A stretch of 64,000 nucleotides of DNA from Siminovitchia fortis (GCF_003605365.2 NZ_QYTU02000005.1:1-64000), one strand, 5' to 3'; positions 35,156 through 44,877 are shown, counted from the stretch's first letter. Notes: a model not told the origin generated them from the sequence alone. Made by a program: numbers and translations.

Positions 35156-35623
35156 TTACCTGCCTTTCCACCCAGGAATATGAGCCTTCATTGTTTTCAT
35201 TTCATCTGAAACAATGCTGAAAATAGATTGATGTTCATCAAGTCTGGCCTCGACTTGTTTAAAATGACTGCGCATCTCCTTCGTCAGGTTATCAATCTTT
35301 TCACTGTTGCCGCGCAGCTCTGTTTTAACTTCCTGAAGTTCTGCATACATTGCTTTTTGGTTAGTCTTGACTTCTTGAAGTTCAGACCGCATCTTCCACT
35401 GGTCCTTCTGCAATTCCAGAATTTCAGCACGCATCGCTTTCTGATCTGACTTCACTTCCCGAAGCTCCACCTGCATCGATTTCTGACCAGACTTCACTTC
35501 CTGAAGCTCCGTCCCCATCGCTTTTTGACCAGATTTCACTTCCTGAAGCTCCGTACGCACCTCTTGGAAACCATTATCCAAATCGACCAGCTTTGTTAAA
35601 ATTTCTTTCAAGACTGCTTCCAT
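35156..35623 (-). CDS. Coiled-coil protein with 14-residue repeats
   Basis: 155-residue, highly charged protein. After a short leader it carries about six 14-residue repeats of the form TELQEVKSGQKAMG (variants VELREVKSDQKAMR, SELQEVKTNQKAMY), then a helical tail. This should form a long parallel coiled coil; no membrane segment or catalytic motif. The matching DNA shows 42-base imperfect tandem repeats. The ATG at 35623 has GGAGG 12 bases upstream; the TTG at 35653 lies upstream of that site and is less likely. It diverges from the Wadjet operon. Function unknown. Confidence 0.72.
   Translation of the reverse strand: MEAVLKEILTKLVDLDNGFQEVRTELQEVKSGQKAMGTELQEVKSGQKSMQVELREVKSDQKAMRAEILELQKDQWKMRSELQEVKTNQKAMYAELQEVKTELRGNSEKIDNLTKEMRSHFKQVEARLDEHQSIFSIVSDEMKTMKAHIPGWKGR
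35300..35565. repeat. 42-bp imperfect tandem repeats in the coiled-coil gene
   Basis: About six units sharing the core CTTCACTTCCTGAAGCTCC (plus strand) encode the ELQEVK repeats. The two units nearest 35500 are almost identical, which points to recent duplication. Confidence 0.75.
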
Positions 35624-35726
35624 TTCTTTTTTCCACCTCCTCTTTGTGGACAATTATAGCATAGCCGGCATATTTGTATATGAAATATTACGTATACTTC
35701 CAATCTATTTACCTATTATTCTGTGT

Positions 35727-35732
35727 TATAAT
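35727..35732 (+). promoter_or_regulatory. Possible -10 element of the Wadjet operon
   Basis: A perfect TATAAT about 105 bases upstream of jetA. A good -35 is not visible (CTATTT at 16 bases is the nearest), so the assignment is tentative. Confidence 0.35.
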
Positions 35733-35838
35733 GAAGCAAATTGACTATTCTCCTTTTTTCTTCACCTTCCCCGTTTTCTCCCCAATTATTATTTTCCTTA
35801 AAAGACCAAAAAACAACATAGAAAGGCAGTGAGCCCAT

Positions 35839-37362
35839 TTGGACGAGCGTTTGCTAAAGCCTATCACTGAGGCATCTTATTTAACCGCTGATAATGCCGG
35901 CAGATATCGGGCGATTTTGCGGTATTTTTACAAAAGGCACGAAAGGATGCAGCACTTCCTCTATCCTGAAGAGGTCTATGCACATTTACGGCAGTTTGAG
36001 CATTTTTCACAATATACAATGGAAATGCTTGAGCATGATTTAAACCAGCTTGTGAAATGGAAAAATTTATATGCCCGCCAAGAAACGAGCAACGTGAAAA
36101 CAATAGAAGAGTTTAAAAAGAAAAGATTCCGTTACCAGTGCAGCCCCTATACAGTAGAAATAGAAAGAATGGTCATGTCTTTGGAAAACATGGGTGAAGG
36201 GTTTGGGGGATCCCTGGAAAAGACATTATTCGATCGACTCTATGAATCATTGCGAAAGCTTTCCGAAGCAGGTAAAAATACGGATTCAAACTTGACGGAC
36301 GAAGAGTGGCACCGGATTTGGACAGATATCTATGATTATTTTACGAAGATCGTCCAAAACTCGACCGATTATATCGCTTACCTGTCAAGCGAAAATATTG
36401 AAGATCGAATGATGACCGAAGCCTTTTTGACCTATAAAGATCATTTCACCCAATATTTGCGTGATTTTATCATCTCCTTACAGCAAACAAGCCTGCAAAT
36501 CGAATCGGTCATAAGCGGCCTGCCATCAAAAACAATTCAACATGTCGCCAAACGTGAGGCGGATTATCAGGCAAGTATACCAAGACTGGACCAGCAGACA
36601 CTGACCGCTGAAGAAATCCAACAATCGGTGCAGGAACAATGGGACAACCTGAAGGAGTGGTTTTTGGGAAAAGACGGGCGCCCCAGCGAGTTGGAAAGAC
36701 TGCAAAACAGCACGAATGAAACAATCCGTAGAATGACCCGCTTTGTTCAGAGACTTGGTGAGAGACATCAGCATTTTCGGAGCAGGAAAAAAGATTATCT
36801 TCATTTGGCGGATTGGTTTGCCCATTTGACTGACATCAATGAGGCCCATTGCCTCTCCTCTCTCGTTTTCGGCGTTTCGCATTCACGTCATATATACGCG
36901 GAGGAGAAACGGACTGAAAACATCTATTCGGATATTTGGGATGAGGAGCCTTCCGAATTAATCATCAAACCGCGTGCAAGACAATACCGGGAGAAAACCA
37001 AGCCGACAGCCATTCAAAATCATAAATTGGAGAAAATCGCCGCTCTTAATGATTATATGGAACAGAAAGAAGCCGAGCAGCGGATGATCGAGCAATATAT
37101 CGATCAAAACACGATCACTTTTAAAAGCCTTCCGGTGATTGAGCCGCAGGTAAGAAAAGTTCTGTTGTCGTGGGTCGGAAAAGCGATGGCCAAAAAGGAC
37201 CGGACCATTAAAGTCGAATCCGGCCGCGTACTGACAGTCGGCCTGATCGATGAGACCCTGATCCGGCTGGAATCGAAAGACGGGGTATTGCACATGCCCA
37301 ATTTTCAAATACGGTTTCTCCCGCAGGAGGATGATGATGGAAAAAGACGTAAAAGCCTTTGA
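35839..37362 (+). CDS. jetA: Wadjet type II subunit JetA (TIGR02677/DUF2397)
   Basis: 507-residue protein, first gene of a four-gene Wadjet operon. JetA is the kleisin-like subunit that bridges the SMC heads and recruits JetB. The N-terminus (ASYLTADNAGRYRAILRYFYKRHERMQHFLYPEEVY) is winged-helix-like, the middle is helical, and the C-terminal part (VESGRVLTVGLIDETLIRLESKDG) is a small beta-domain, as in TIGR02677 proteins. Start at TTG 35839 with AAAGG 12 bases upstream; no better in-frame start is seen. It overlaps jetB. Confidence 0.85.
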   Translation: MDERLLKPITEASYLTADNAGRYRAILRYFYKRHERMQHFLYPEEVYAHLRQFEHFSQYTMEMLEHDLNQLVKWKNLYARQETSNVKTIEEFKKKRFRYQCSPYTVEIERMVMSLENMGEGFGGSLEKTLFDRLYESLRKLSEAGKNTDSNLTDEEWHRIWTDIYDYFTKIVQNSTDYIAYLSSENIEDRMMTEAFLTYKDHFTQYLRDFIISLQQTSLQIESVISGLPSKTIQHVAKREADYQASIPRLDQQTLTAEEIQQSVQEQWDNLKEWFLGKDGRPSELERLQNSTNETIRRMTRFVQRLGERHQHFRSRKKDYLHLADWFAHLTDINEAHCLSSLVFGVSHSRHIYAEEKRTENIYSDIWDEEPSELIIKPRARQYREKTKPTAIQNHKLEKIAALNDYMEQKEAEQRMIEQYIDQNTITFKSLPVIEPQVRKVLLSWVGKAMAKKDRTIKVESGRVLTVGLIDETLIRLESKDGVLHMPNFQIRFLPQEDDDGKRRKSL

Positions 37363-38509
37363 TGAGAAAGCGAAAGCGGCATTGGAGCTGCTGATGGAAC
37401 AGTTTTGGATATTAAGGGAAACACAGTCGGAAGAATACCAACTGATCCGGGAACGGGAACACAGCGTACGCAGATATGTAGAAGAAAAGTTCGGATTCCG
37501 TTTTATCGTACACCAGCATTTTATCAAACTTGAAAAAATCCCGTCAGAGCCGGAAAGCTGGATGGGAATCACATCCTTCCAGTCTCCGATGGATTACGCC
37601 ATGTTTTGCTGCCTTCTTGGGTTTCTTGAAAGCAAATCGGTAGATGAACAGTTTCTATTATCCGATCTTACTGAAGAATTATCCGCGACTTATCCCGGCG
37701 TTTTTCAGCTTGACTGGACCCACTATGAACATAGGAAATCATTGATCAGGGTCATCCAGTCGGCGATAGACTTTGGCATCCTAAAAGCCATAGACGGCGA
37801 TATCAAAGGATTCCAATTAAATGAAGAGCAGGAAGTTCTTTATGAAGTTCCCATAGTTTCACGATATTTCATGCGGTCCTATCCGAAAGACCTGTTCCAG
37901 TTTGACTCAATCGAAGAACTGATCCAATACGATAAAGCAGCTTCATCCAATGATGAGAGGCGGCATCGTGTATATAGACAATTGTTTTTGTCGCCCGCCA
38001 TGTACCGGAAGCAACAAGATGATCCCGACTTTCACTATTTGCGTAATTTCAGAAACAGATTAAGAGATGATATTGAAGAACATACAGACTACCAATTCGA
38101 ATTATATAAAAATGCAGCTATGCTGGTCGCTCCGGAGAAGAAGCAAAAGGCTGTTTTGTTCCCGGACCAAAAAGCCATCATGGACATCGTTCTGCAATTT
38201 TCCGGTGTTTTGCGCCAGTCTTTTTTACAGTTCCCCCCGAATGATTACGGGATTGTTCGCATGACAGCAACCGATTTTGAATCACTCTTGGAAGAGTGTT
38301 CGAAACAGTTCGGTGCCGGCTGGAGCAAGGCTCACCGTGAAGCTTCCACGAAACAACTGGCAAGAGAGCTTCTTGCAGTCATGAGTCAATGGAAAATGGC
38401 AGAGTTGGAGGAGGAGACAGAGATGATTTTAATTCTTCCTCTTCTTGGCAGGCTGACAGGAAGGTACCCGGACGATTTTCAAGGAGGAGAAAAGGATGAC
38501 AGAAAATAA
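37337..38509 (+). CDS. jetB: Wadjet type II subunit JetB (TIGR02678/DUF2398)
   Basis: 390-residue protein of the KITE-like JetB type, which binds the JetA kleisin. Helical with conserved motifs such as REREHSVRRYVEEKFGFRF and LRNFRNRLRDDIEEHTDYQFELYKN. Three ATG codons follow AGGAGG; the third (37337), six bases away, is the likely start. The start overlaps jetA and the end overlaps jetC by 14 bases. Confidence 0.85.
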   Translation: MEKDVKAFDEKAKAALELLMEQFWILRETQSEEYQLIREREHSVRRYVEEKFGFRFIVHQHFIKLEKIPSEPESWMGITSFQSPMDYAMFCCLLGFLESKSVDEQFLLSDLTEELSATYPGVFQLDWTHYEHRKSLIRVIQSAIDFGILKAIDGDIKGFQLNEEQEVLYEVPIVSRYFMRSYPKDLFQFDSIEELIQYDKAASSNDERRHRVYRQLFLSPAMYRKQQDDPDFHYLRNFRNRLRDDIEEHTDYQFELYKNAAMLVAPEKKQKAVLFPDQKAIMDIVLQFSGVLRQSFLQFPPNDYGIVRMTATDFESLLEECSKQFGAGWSKAHREASTKQLARELLAVMSQWKMAELEEETEMILILPLLGRLTGRYPDDFQGGEKDDRK

Positions 38510-41500
38510 ATGGAAGATGAACAGGGCAGGCCTTGTTAATTTCTGGTATTATGACGATGAAATATTCCAGTTTGCCGATGGTAAACTGTTGCTCCGGGGC
38601 AGCAACGGATCCGGAAAGTCTGTGACGATGCAAAGCCTGATACCTGTTTTGCTGGATGGAAGGAAAAGCCCCGACCGCCTTGATCCCTTTGGGTCACGTG
38701 CGAGAAAAATGGAAGATTACCTGCTTGGGGAAAAAGATGTCACCCAGCGTGATGAACGGACAGGCTACCTGTTTCTGGAATATAAGCGGCAAGGCAGCGA
38801 ACAATATGTGACAACCGGGATCGGACTTAGGGCCAAGCGGCAGAAAAGCCTGGATTTCTGGGGCTTTTCCATCACGGACAACCGCCGGGTCGGCAAGGAT
38901 TTTTTCTTGTATAAAGAAGAGAAAAACGGCGGCGATTATGAAAAAATCCCCCTGACGAAAAAAGAGCTGGAGACAAAAATCGGGATTGGCGGAAAAGTCG
39001 TTTACACTCAAAAGGAATATATGGACCTTGTCAATAAATCCATCTTTGGTTTCGAAGATCTGGATGCATACGATGAACTGATTAAATTGATTATCCAACT
39101 GAGAAGCCCGAAGCTTTCGAAGGATTTCAAGCCTACGGTCATTTACGGCATATTGGAAAGTTCTCTTCCCGAATTATCGGACGACGAGCTTCGTCCTTTG
39201 TCCGATACGATTGAAATGATGGATCAGACCAAACAGCAGCTTGACCAGCTTGAACGCGACCATGCCTCATTGCAGCGTCTCTGCAAACAATATGACAATT
39301 ATAACCAATATATGCTGGCCGAAAAAGCAGACGATTATATAAAAGCAGTCAAAGCGCTCAAAGAGCGTACGGGAGAGAAAAACAGACTCGAACAGATGAT
39401 TTCCGAATTTGAAAACCTGCTGACAGAGGGAGAAAAAGAAGAAAATCGGCTGCGGCAGGAAAAGGAAGTTTTTACAGAAACAAAAAGACAGCTGGAACAG
39501 CACGAAGTTTTTCAGGCTGAAGAAGAGAGGCAAAAGAAACTGAAGGAGCTGGAACAATACAGCAAAGAGTCCTCTCAAAAAGTAAGATCATATGATCAAA
39601 AGCTTGCACGTGAAGGTGAATTAAAGAAAAAAATTGAAGACCTGCAGCTTACCCGGGATAAAAGTGAACAAGAAATGGAAGATTGGCTTGAGGAACTATC
39701 AATCAACGCAGAAACCGCCGGTTTTCATAAGCATGCCATTAATGCATCCGATTTTTCAAGATTAAAAGAGGAAACGTTTGATTTTACAGTATGGAAAAAC
39801 GAAGCCCGCCAGTACGCCAATCTGATAGAACAAATTTTACTGAAATGGTCTGAACATGACAGGGAAAAGAGCCGTTATGAGGATGCAAGCAAAGCCCATG
39901 GCGATGCTGACAGAAAGCTGGACGAAGCCATTAGGGACGAAAACAAATGGGAGCATTTATTTTCTGAGGAAAAAGACAGGCTTCTGCATGAAATCATCAC
40001 ATGGTACGAGGACGCCGATTTTATGGAAGCATCAAATGAGTTGTATCAGCAGACATCCCATTTAATCCACGGTCTATATGACTCTTATCCATACGGACAA
40101 ATAAAAGAGCCGATCCAAAAAGAGCTTTCTGCATTTGAACAAAAGTGGAAAAACAGGGAACTGGCGCTTGACTTTGAAATAAAAACAGTCGAAAAGCAGA
40201 AGCTTATAAAAGAACAGGAATTGAATGATTGGAAGAATAAAAAAGACCCGGAACCGGAAAGACACCCAAAAACAATTGAAGCGAGAAGCTTATTGAAGAA
40301 GCAGGGAATTGACTTTGTCCCCTTCTATAAAGCCGTGGAATTTCAGGGTCATGTAAGTGAACAGGAGAAAGAAAGAATCGAAGCTGCACTGAAAGAAGCA
40401 GGGATTCTTGATGCGCTTATTGCGGAAAAAAGCACCTCGTCCATTAAGCATGACAAAGTGTTGATTCCCTGCCCTGTTAAAGGAAAGGAAACACTTAAAG
40501 CTTTGCTTCAGCCGGCTTTCAGTGAAGAGACGGCGATGCTGGCACATGAGATTGAAGATATTCTCTCCAGCATTGAAATTACGGATGAGGAAAATCCGGC
40601 TGGGGCATCCGTTTCCCTTTCGGGAAGTTACCGCCTGTCAATGGTGAAAGGGCAGGCGCCTCCCCTTGAAGGACCCCGCCTGATCGGAGTATTGGCAAGG
40701 GAACAATACCGGCTCGGAAAAATTAAGGAACTGGAGCTGGAAATCAGCCAGCTTCAGGAAAAAGTCGCATTGTTGGCAAGCGATCATCAAGAGGCCGTTT
40801 TGAAACAGCAGTCAGCCCGAAAAGCGTTTGAACAATTCCCGAGTGATGCAGATGCGCAAACCGCCCATCAAGAATACATCCAAGCTAAAGCAAAAACGAA
40901 AGTGGCCCAGTTGGACAAGCAGGAAAAAAACGAAAAAATGAAAGCCGCCTTTGATCAGTGGGAAGTTGTCCGCTCTGAACTCCATGCCCTTGCGAAAGAT
41001 TTGGAATTAGAGTTCAATTCCGATGCGTATCATGAGGCAAAGGCCGAAATGAACGCCTATTCCAACCACTTACAGGAGATGCAGCTGGCATATGGTCAAT
41101 ATAAAAGTACAAAGGGCCATATAGAAACCCATCAGGAAAACTTGCAAGAAATCGTGGAGGATCTTCTGCAACTGAAGGGTGAAATGAACAGTCTGCAACA
41201 CTTGATGGAAAAAACACAGCTCAGCCTGCAGCAGCTGGAAAGCAGGCTTCATGAACTGGGCGCCGATGAAATCAGGAATGAAATCGAACGGGTGACAGGA
41301 AAGTTGGCCTATATTGATGAGCGCATTCCCGAGCTTGCAGGAGAATTAACAGGGGCGCAAAAAGACAAAGAACGAGCCGAAGAGGACTTGGATGCCTGTA
41401 TAAATGACATTTCACGTGATGAGCAGCTTGCAAAAATATTAAAGTCATTTCTGACGGAGGAAATTAAACTGCAGTTGACAGACATTTCGGTTCCGGAAAC

Positions 41501-42617
41501 TGCCGAGATAGACGAGCTGGCCCGGATTGTTATCAAGAAAGCGGGAGAAATTTTGAGAAAAGAGACCCGGACATCTGTACATGAAAAACTGACAAGAGCT
41601 TTTTTCCAAGAACAGCAAAACCTTGTGGAATATCGGTTAACCGAAGAAATACAGCAATTTCAGTTTGAAACATCCTCCGGATGGGATAGCCGCCATTTAT
41701 GGGAAAAGAACAGGCGGGTCATTTTGAAGCTCGAATTCAAAGGCCAGCGCATCAGCCCCTATTCCGCGCTGAAAGAAGTTGAAAACGACATTTATGTACA
41801 AAACGAAGTTTTAAATGAACGGGATAGGGAGCTATATGAAGAGATCATTTTAAACAGCGTGGGAAGGATTATCAGAGGCAGGATACATCGTGCCGAGCAT
41901 TGGGTGAAAAAAATTAATCATTTAATGGAAAACAGGGATCCTTCTTCAGGGCTTACTTTTTCGATCAGATGGAGGCCAAAAACAGCCGATGCCGAAGAGG
42001 AAATGGATACAAAAGATTTGGTTGACTTGCTGAGGACCGATCCAAGACTTTTAATGGAGGCGGACATGGAGCGGGTTACAAGCCACTTCCGTTCAAAAAT
42101 TTCCAGGGCCCGGGAACTTGCGGAAGTCGAAGGCTTCGGCACAACGCTGCATCAGGTAATAAAAGATATACTCGACTACAGGCAATGGTTCGCCTTCACC
42201 CTTTATTACACAAGGGAAGGAGAACGCAAAAAGGAGCTGACGAACAACGACTTCTTTAAGTTCAGCGGCGGTGAAAAAGCGATGGCCATGTATATTCCGC
42301 TTTTTTCCGCAGCCTATTCCCGCTACCAGGAAGCAAGAGCTGATGCTCCGTTCGTCATTTCGCTTGATGAAGCATTTGCCGGCGTAGATGAGAACAACAT
42401 ACGGGATATGTTTCAGCTCGTGGAGGAGCTGGACTTCAACTACATTATGAACTCACAGGCGCTGTGGGGAGATTACGACACCGTATCAAAATTATCCATA
42501 GCCGAGCTTGTAAGGCCGAAGAACGCCCCTTACGTGACAGTGATACGTTATTTCTGGAATGGGACTGAAAAACAGCTTCTTTATGATGAATACGAGTTTG
42601 AACAGTTGAAGGTGTGA
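38496..42617 (+). CDS. jetC: Wadjet type II SMC-like ATPase JetC (TIGR02680)
   Basis: 1373-residue SMC/Rad50-like ATPase, the motor that extrudes DNA loops so that small circular DNA can be recognised. Walker A GSNGSGKS (35-42) lies at the N-terminus; two long coiled-coil arms run from about 230 to 470 and 740 to 1060 with a hinge-like region between them; signature FSGGEKAMAM (about 1256) and Walker B FVISLDEAFAG (about 1286) form the C-terminal head half. All ATPase motifs are intact. AAGGAGGAG precedes the start. Confidence 0.93.
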   Translation: MTENKWKMNRAGLVNFWYYDDEIFQFADGKLLLRGSNGSGKSVTMQSLIPVLLDGRKSPDRLDPFGSRARKMEDYLLGEKDVTQRDERTGYLFLEYKRQGSEQYVTTGIGLRAKRQKSLDFWGFSITDNRRVGKDFFLYKEEKNGGDYEKIPLTKKELETKIGIGGKVVYTQKEYMDLVNKSIFGFEDLDAYDELIKLIIQLRSPKLSKDFKPTVIYGILESSLPELSDDELRPLSDTIEMMDQTKQQLDQLERDHASLQRLCKQYDNYNQYMLAEKADDYIKAVKALKERTGEKNRLEQMISEFENLLTEGEKEENRLRQEKEVFTETKRQLEQHEVFQAEEERQKKLKELEQYSKESSQKVRSYDQKLAREGELKKKIEDLQLTRDKSEQEMEDWLEELSINAETAGFHKHAINASDFSRLKEETFDFTVWKNEARQYANLIEQILLKWSEHDREKSRYEDASKAHGDADRKLDEAIRDENKWEHLFSEEKDRLLHEIITWYEDADFMEASNELYQQTSHLIHGLYDSYPYGQIKEPIQKELSAFEQKWKNRELALDFEIKTVEKQKLIKEQELNDWKNKKDPEPERHPKTIEARSLLKKQGIDFVPFYKAVEFQGHVSEQEKERIEAALKEAGILDALIAEKSTSSIKHDKVLIPCPVKGKETLKALLQPAFSEETAMLAHEIEDILSSIEITDEENPAGASVSLSGSYRLSMVKGQAPPLEGPRLIGVLAREQYRLGKIKELELEISQLQEKVALLASDHQEAVLKQQSARKAFEQFPSDADAQTAHQEYIQAKAKTKVAQLDKQEKNEKMKAAFDQWEVVRSELHALAKDLELEFNSDAYHEAKAEMNAYSNHLQEMQLAYGQYKSTKGHIETHQENLQEIVEDLLQLKGEMNSLQHLMEKTQLSLQQLESRLHELGADEIRNEIERVTGKLAYIDERIPELAGELTGAQKDKERAEEDLDACINDISRDEQLAKILKSFLTEEIKLQLTDISVPETAEIDELARIVIKKAGEILRKETRTSVHEKLTRAFFQEQQNLVEYRLTEEIQQFQFETSSGWDSRHLWEKNRRVILKLEFKGQRISPYSALKEVENDIYVQNEVLNERDRELYEEIILNSVGRIIRGRIHRAEHWVKKINHLMENRDPSSGLTFSIRWRPKTADAEEEMDTKDLVDLLRTDPRLLMEADMERVTSHFRSKISRARELAEVEGFGTTLHQVIKDILDYRQWFAFTLYYTREGERKKELTNNDFFKFSGGEKAMAMYIPLFSAAYSRYQEARADAPFVISLDEAFAGVDENNIRDMFQLVEELDFNYIMNSQALWGDYDTVSKLSIAELVRPKNAPYVTVIRYFWNGTEKQLLYDEYEFEQLKV

Positions 42618-42623
42618 TTTGAC

Positions 42624-43928
42624 ATGAGTTTAATGGATGAATTGATTGAGTATGTGCGGAGCGAGCCGGGGCTGGATCGGCTGCTCCGCGCGTTGCTCGA
42701 ACGATATATCCAATTAGGCCGGATCGGCGGGAGCGTAAAGCTTGCCAACTTGACATCGGAAGAAAAAGAAAGCCTATCTTTGTTTTTTAGAAAAGATTAC
42801 AGCCGGCAGGCATCAGCCAGTATCTCATTCGCAGCTTTTGAAAAAGCCCTGCTAAAAACGAAGTTTGCCGAAATTGATATTCAGGCTTTATTAAATGCGT
42901 ACGCAGGGAAGAAAGTTTACACCAGGAATGAGGCTGAAGAGCTGTACCAATTGCAGAAACATCACTTTTTTCGGGAGTTGCAGCAGGTTCACCCGCAATA
43001 CGGAAGCTGGATCGAGTACGTAAGGAAAAAAGGAAGGGGAACAAGGGCCATTCACCAACTATATGATGAAAACCCGGAGTATCTTAGGAAGTTGATTCAC
43101 ATCGTTTGTGATGCACTCTCTCAGCTTCCCGCAGCACCAAAATATGAGAGGCTCCCGTTCTTCGCCCAGAAAATCACGCAAAACCCCCATGCCTTCGACA
43201 TGGATCAGCATGGCGGTAGAATTCTGCTTCACGCCTTGCAATTCTTGTTATGGGAAAGAGGGGAAATTCCTTATATTCGCGGAAGATTAAATGCAGAAGA
43301 AGCAAATGACCTTTTGCAGAACTTCCAGCTCCTTCGCGATGACCTTTTGAATTTTGTAACGTTCACTGGATTAACTGGAGAAACTGTTTCTGGCGAGCAC
43401 CCGGTTTTAAAAGCGGCCAATGAAGTGAAAGCGGTGCTGAACTTCCCCCTTAGGGAGGCTGCAAAATTGAGATCCTGCCGCCCAGTAAAAGGTAACGCTG
43501 TTTTTATCGTGGAAAATTCAGGTGTGTGTTCCGAATTGCTTGACCGATGGCCATTTCCTTCTCCTCCTCCATTAATCAGTACGAACGGGCAGTTCAAACT
43601 TGCTTCTTTACTGTTGATCGATCTGCTCACAGCCGGAAACACGTTTATTTATTATTCCGGTGATTTTGACCCGGAGGGATTGTTAATGGCCAATAGGCTG
43701 TTAAATCGATGCCCCTCTAAGATTAAGCTTTGGAGATATTCTGTTGAAGACTACAGGTCGTGCCAGGCAAAAGTGGATATTTCCAAGGAACGCCTTGCAA
43801 AACTTGATAAATTGGAATCAAATGAACTGCTATGCTTGAAAAAAGAGATCATTTCATCAAAGAAAGCCGGATACCAGGAAGAGTTGGTTCCATTGCTTTT
43901 AAAAGACATGAAGAAACAGCTTTTATAA
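42624..43928 (+). CDS. jetD: Wadjet type II nuclease JetD (TIGR02679/DUF2399)
   Basis: 434-residue TOPRIM-type nuclease subunit that cleaves captured plasmid DNA. The N-terminal part (DUF3323-like) is helical. The C-terminal DUF2399 part shows the topoisomerase VI-A-like acidic residues: Glu in FIVENSGVCSELL and the D-x-D pair in YYSGDFDPEG. It follows jetC by six bases, and GAAGGTG lies 9 bases upstream of its ATG. The full operon therefore encodes an apparently intact system. Confidence 0.9.
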   Translation: MSLMDELIEYVRSEPGLDRLLRALLERYIQLGRIGGSVKLANLTSEEKESLSLFFRKDYSRQASASISFAAFEKALLKTKFAEIDIQALLNAYAGKKVYTRNEAEELYQLQKHHFFRELQQVHPQYGSWIEYVRKKGRGTRAIHQLYDENPEYLRKLIHIVCDALSQLPAAPKYERLPFFAQKITQNPHAFDMDQHGGRILLHALQFLLWERGEIPYIRGRLNAEEANDLLQNFQLLRDDLLNFVTFTGLTGETVSGEHPVLKAANEVKAVLNFPLREAAKLRSCRPVKGNAVFIVENSGVCSELLDRWPFPSPPPLISTNGQFKLASLLLIDLLTAGNTFIYYSGDFDPEGLLMANRLLNRCPSKIKLWRYSVEDYRSCQAKVDISKERLAKLDKLESNELLCLKKEIISSKKAGYQEELVPLLLKDMKKQLL

Positions 43929-44008
43929 GAAACACACATGATTTTACACTCACACCCCGGAGAATAGTTTTAAGCCGTAGTCTTGCCTTCTCCCATTTTA
44001 TTTTCACA

Positions 44009-44072
44009 GAAAAAGCGCAAGGCGCCCGCCTATCGGCTTGTGACCCCGAACCGATGGCGCCTGAAGCTGGAC
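44009..44072 (+). repeat. Short copy of the dispersed GCGCC-ended repeat
   Basis: 64-base unit from AAAAGCGCAAGGCGCCCG to GATGGCGCCTGAAGCTGGAC, closely matching the ends of the element at 6573-6693 (opposite strand). The two halves pair to form a hairpin (GGCGCC...CTATCGG / CCGATGGCGCC). Confidence 0.78.
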
Positions 44073-44124
44073 ATTACGTTAATCTTGTTTGAAGAGAAAA
44101 TTTGGTAAAATTTTATGCTTTCTT
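44063..44124 (+). repeat. 62-bp flank shared with the mhqO stub
   Basis: GAAGCTGGACATTACGTTAA followed by a further 42 bases is repeated at 53909-53970 with only a few differences. It overlaps the end of the short repeat and may be its natural extension. Confidence 0.85.
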
Positions 44125-44131
44125 TAGTTTA

Positions 44132-44167
44132 GAAAAAGGCCTGCATTTATAAGGAGGCCTTTTTCTC
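44132..44167 (+). terminator. Terminator of the Wadjet operon
   Basis: Stem GAAAAAGGCCT / AGGCCTTTTTC with a 12-base loop. Confidence 0.8.
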
Positions 44168-44235
44168 CTATCATAACAAGAGATTGTTTAATATGTCTTC
44201 ATTCAGGAAAAATAATTTAAAAAGGAGCGGTGCCC

Positions 44236-44877
44236 ATGAATGTATTGATTGCCGGAGCTTGCGACGATACCGGCCGGTGTTTAGTCGAGTATTTAGTCAA
44301 AAACACCGATCACGAAACATATGCTGTGGTTCATGAAGAAGAGCAGAAACAAGCTTTGGAATATATTGGCCAGGACAGAATTTCCACTATGCCTTCAGAT
44401 GTGGAGGAACTGAATGCTTTGACAGAAGAAATGGATGCCGTGATTTATGCAGGAGGCTGTGATGTCAAAACGAATGACCAGAAAGTGATCAAATCCGTGT
44501 TGGAGGATACGAAGGCGCTGATCAATGCTGCGGCCCGCAATAAAGTGAAACGTTTTATTCTACTCAGTGCAATGGGGGCGGATGATCCGCAGGGCTCCAA
44601 AGAAGATTATTTATATAAAAAGCGGGAAGCGGAGGATTATTTAAAAAATACCGGTATGGATTTTACCATTATACGGGTTGGGGAGTTATCCTCCGAAAAG
44701 CCGTCCGGAAAAGTCAAACTCGAGGAAAGTATCCACTGGATCAAAGATCCGGCCGTTTCATGCGAAGATGTCGCCAAAGTGATGGCCGCATCCCTTGATT
44801 CCGACCGTATGACAAATAAGACAGTTGAGCTGATATCAGGGGACACTTCTGTAGAGGATGCCCTTCAAAAAATGTAA
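44236..44877 (+). CDS. NAD(P)-binding atypical SDR (NmrA/YwnB-like)
   Basis: 213-residue Rossmann-fold protein. The N-terminal dinucleotide-binding region is MNVLIAGACDDTGRCLVEYL, an unusual variant of GxxGxxG; FILLSAMGADDP and YLKNTGMDFTIIRVG are typical of the SDR_a5 group (sugar-nucleotide epimerase-like, often flavin or NADP(H) binding). Substrate unknown. The ATG at 44236 has AAGGAG 9 bases upstream; the GTG two codons before is too close to it. Confidence 0.82.
   Translation: MNVLIAGACDDTGRCLVEYLVKNTDHETYAVVHEEEQKQALEYIGQDRISTMPSDVEELNALTEEMDAVIYAGGCDVKTNDQKVIKSVLEDTKALINAAARNKVKRFILLSAMGADDPQGSKEDYLYKKREAEDYLKNTGMDFTIIRVGELSSEKPSGKVKLEESIHWIKDPAVSCEDVAKVMAASLDSDRMTNKTVELISGDTSVEDALQKM

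Larger units (their letters stand above)
43929..44131. other. Intergenic stretch after jetD, mostly repeat DNA
   Basis: The 307 bases between jetD and the next gene contain a short dispersed repeat (44009-44072), its right flank shared with 53909-53970, and a terminator. No gene is seen. Confidence 0.6.

Noticed and set aside
38496-42617. SbcC exonuclease interpretation of the large ATPase
   Set aside because: No sbcD partner; neighbours are the TIGR02677, 02678 and 02679 proteins of Wadjet.
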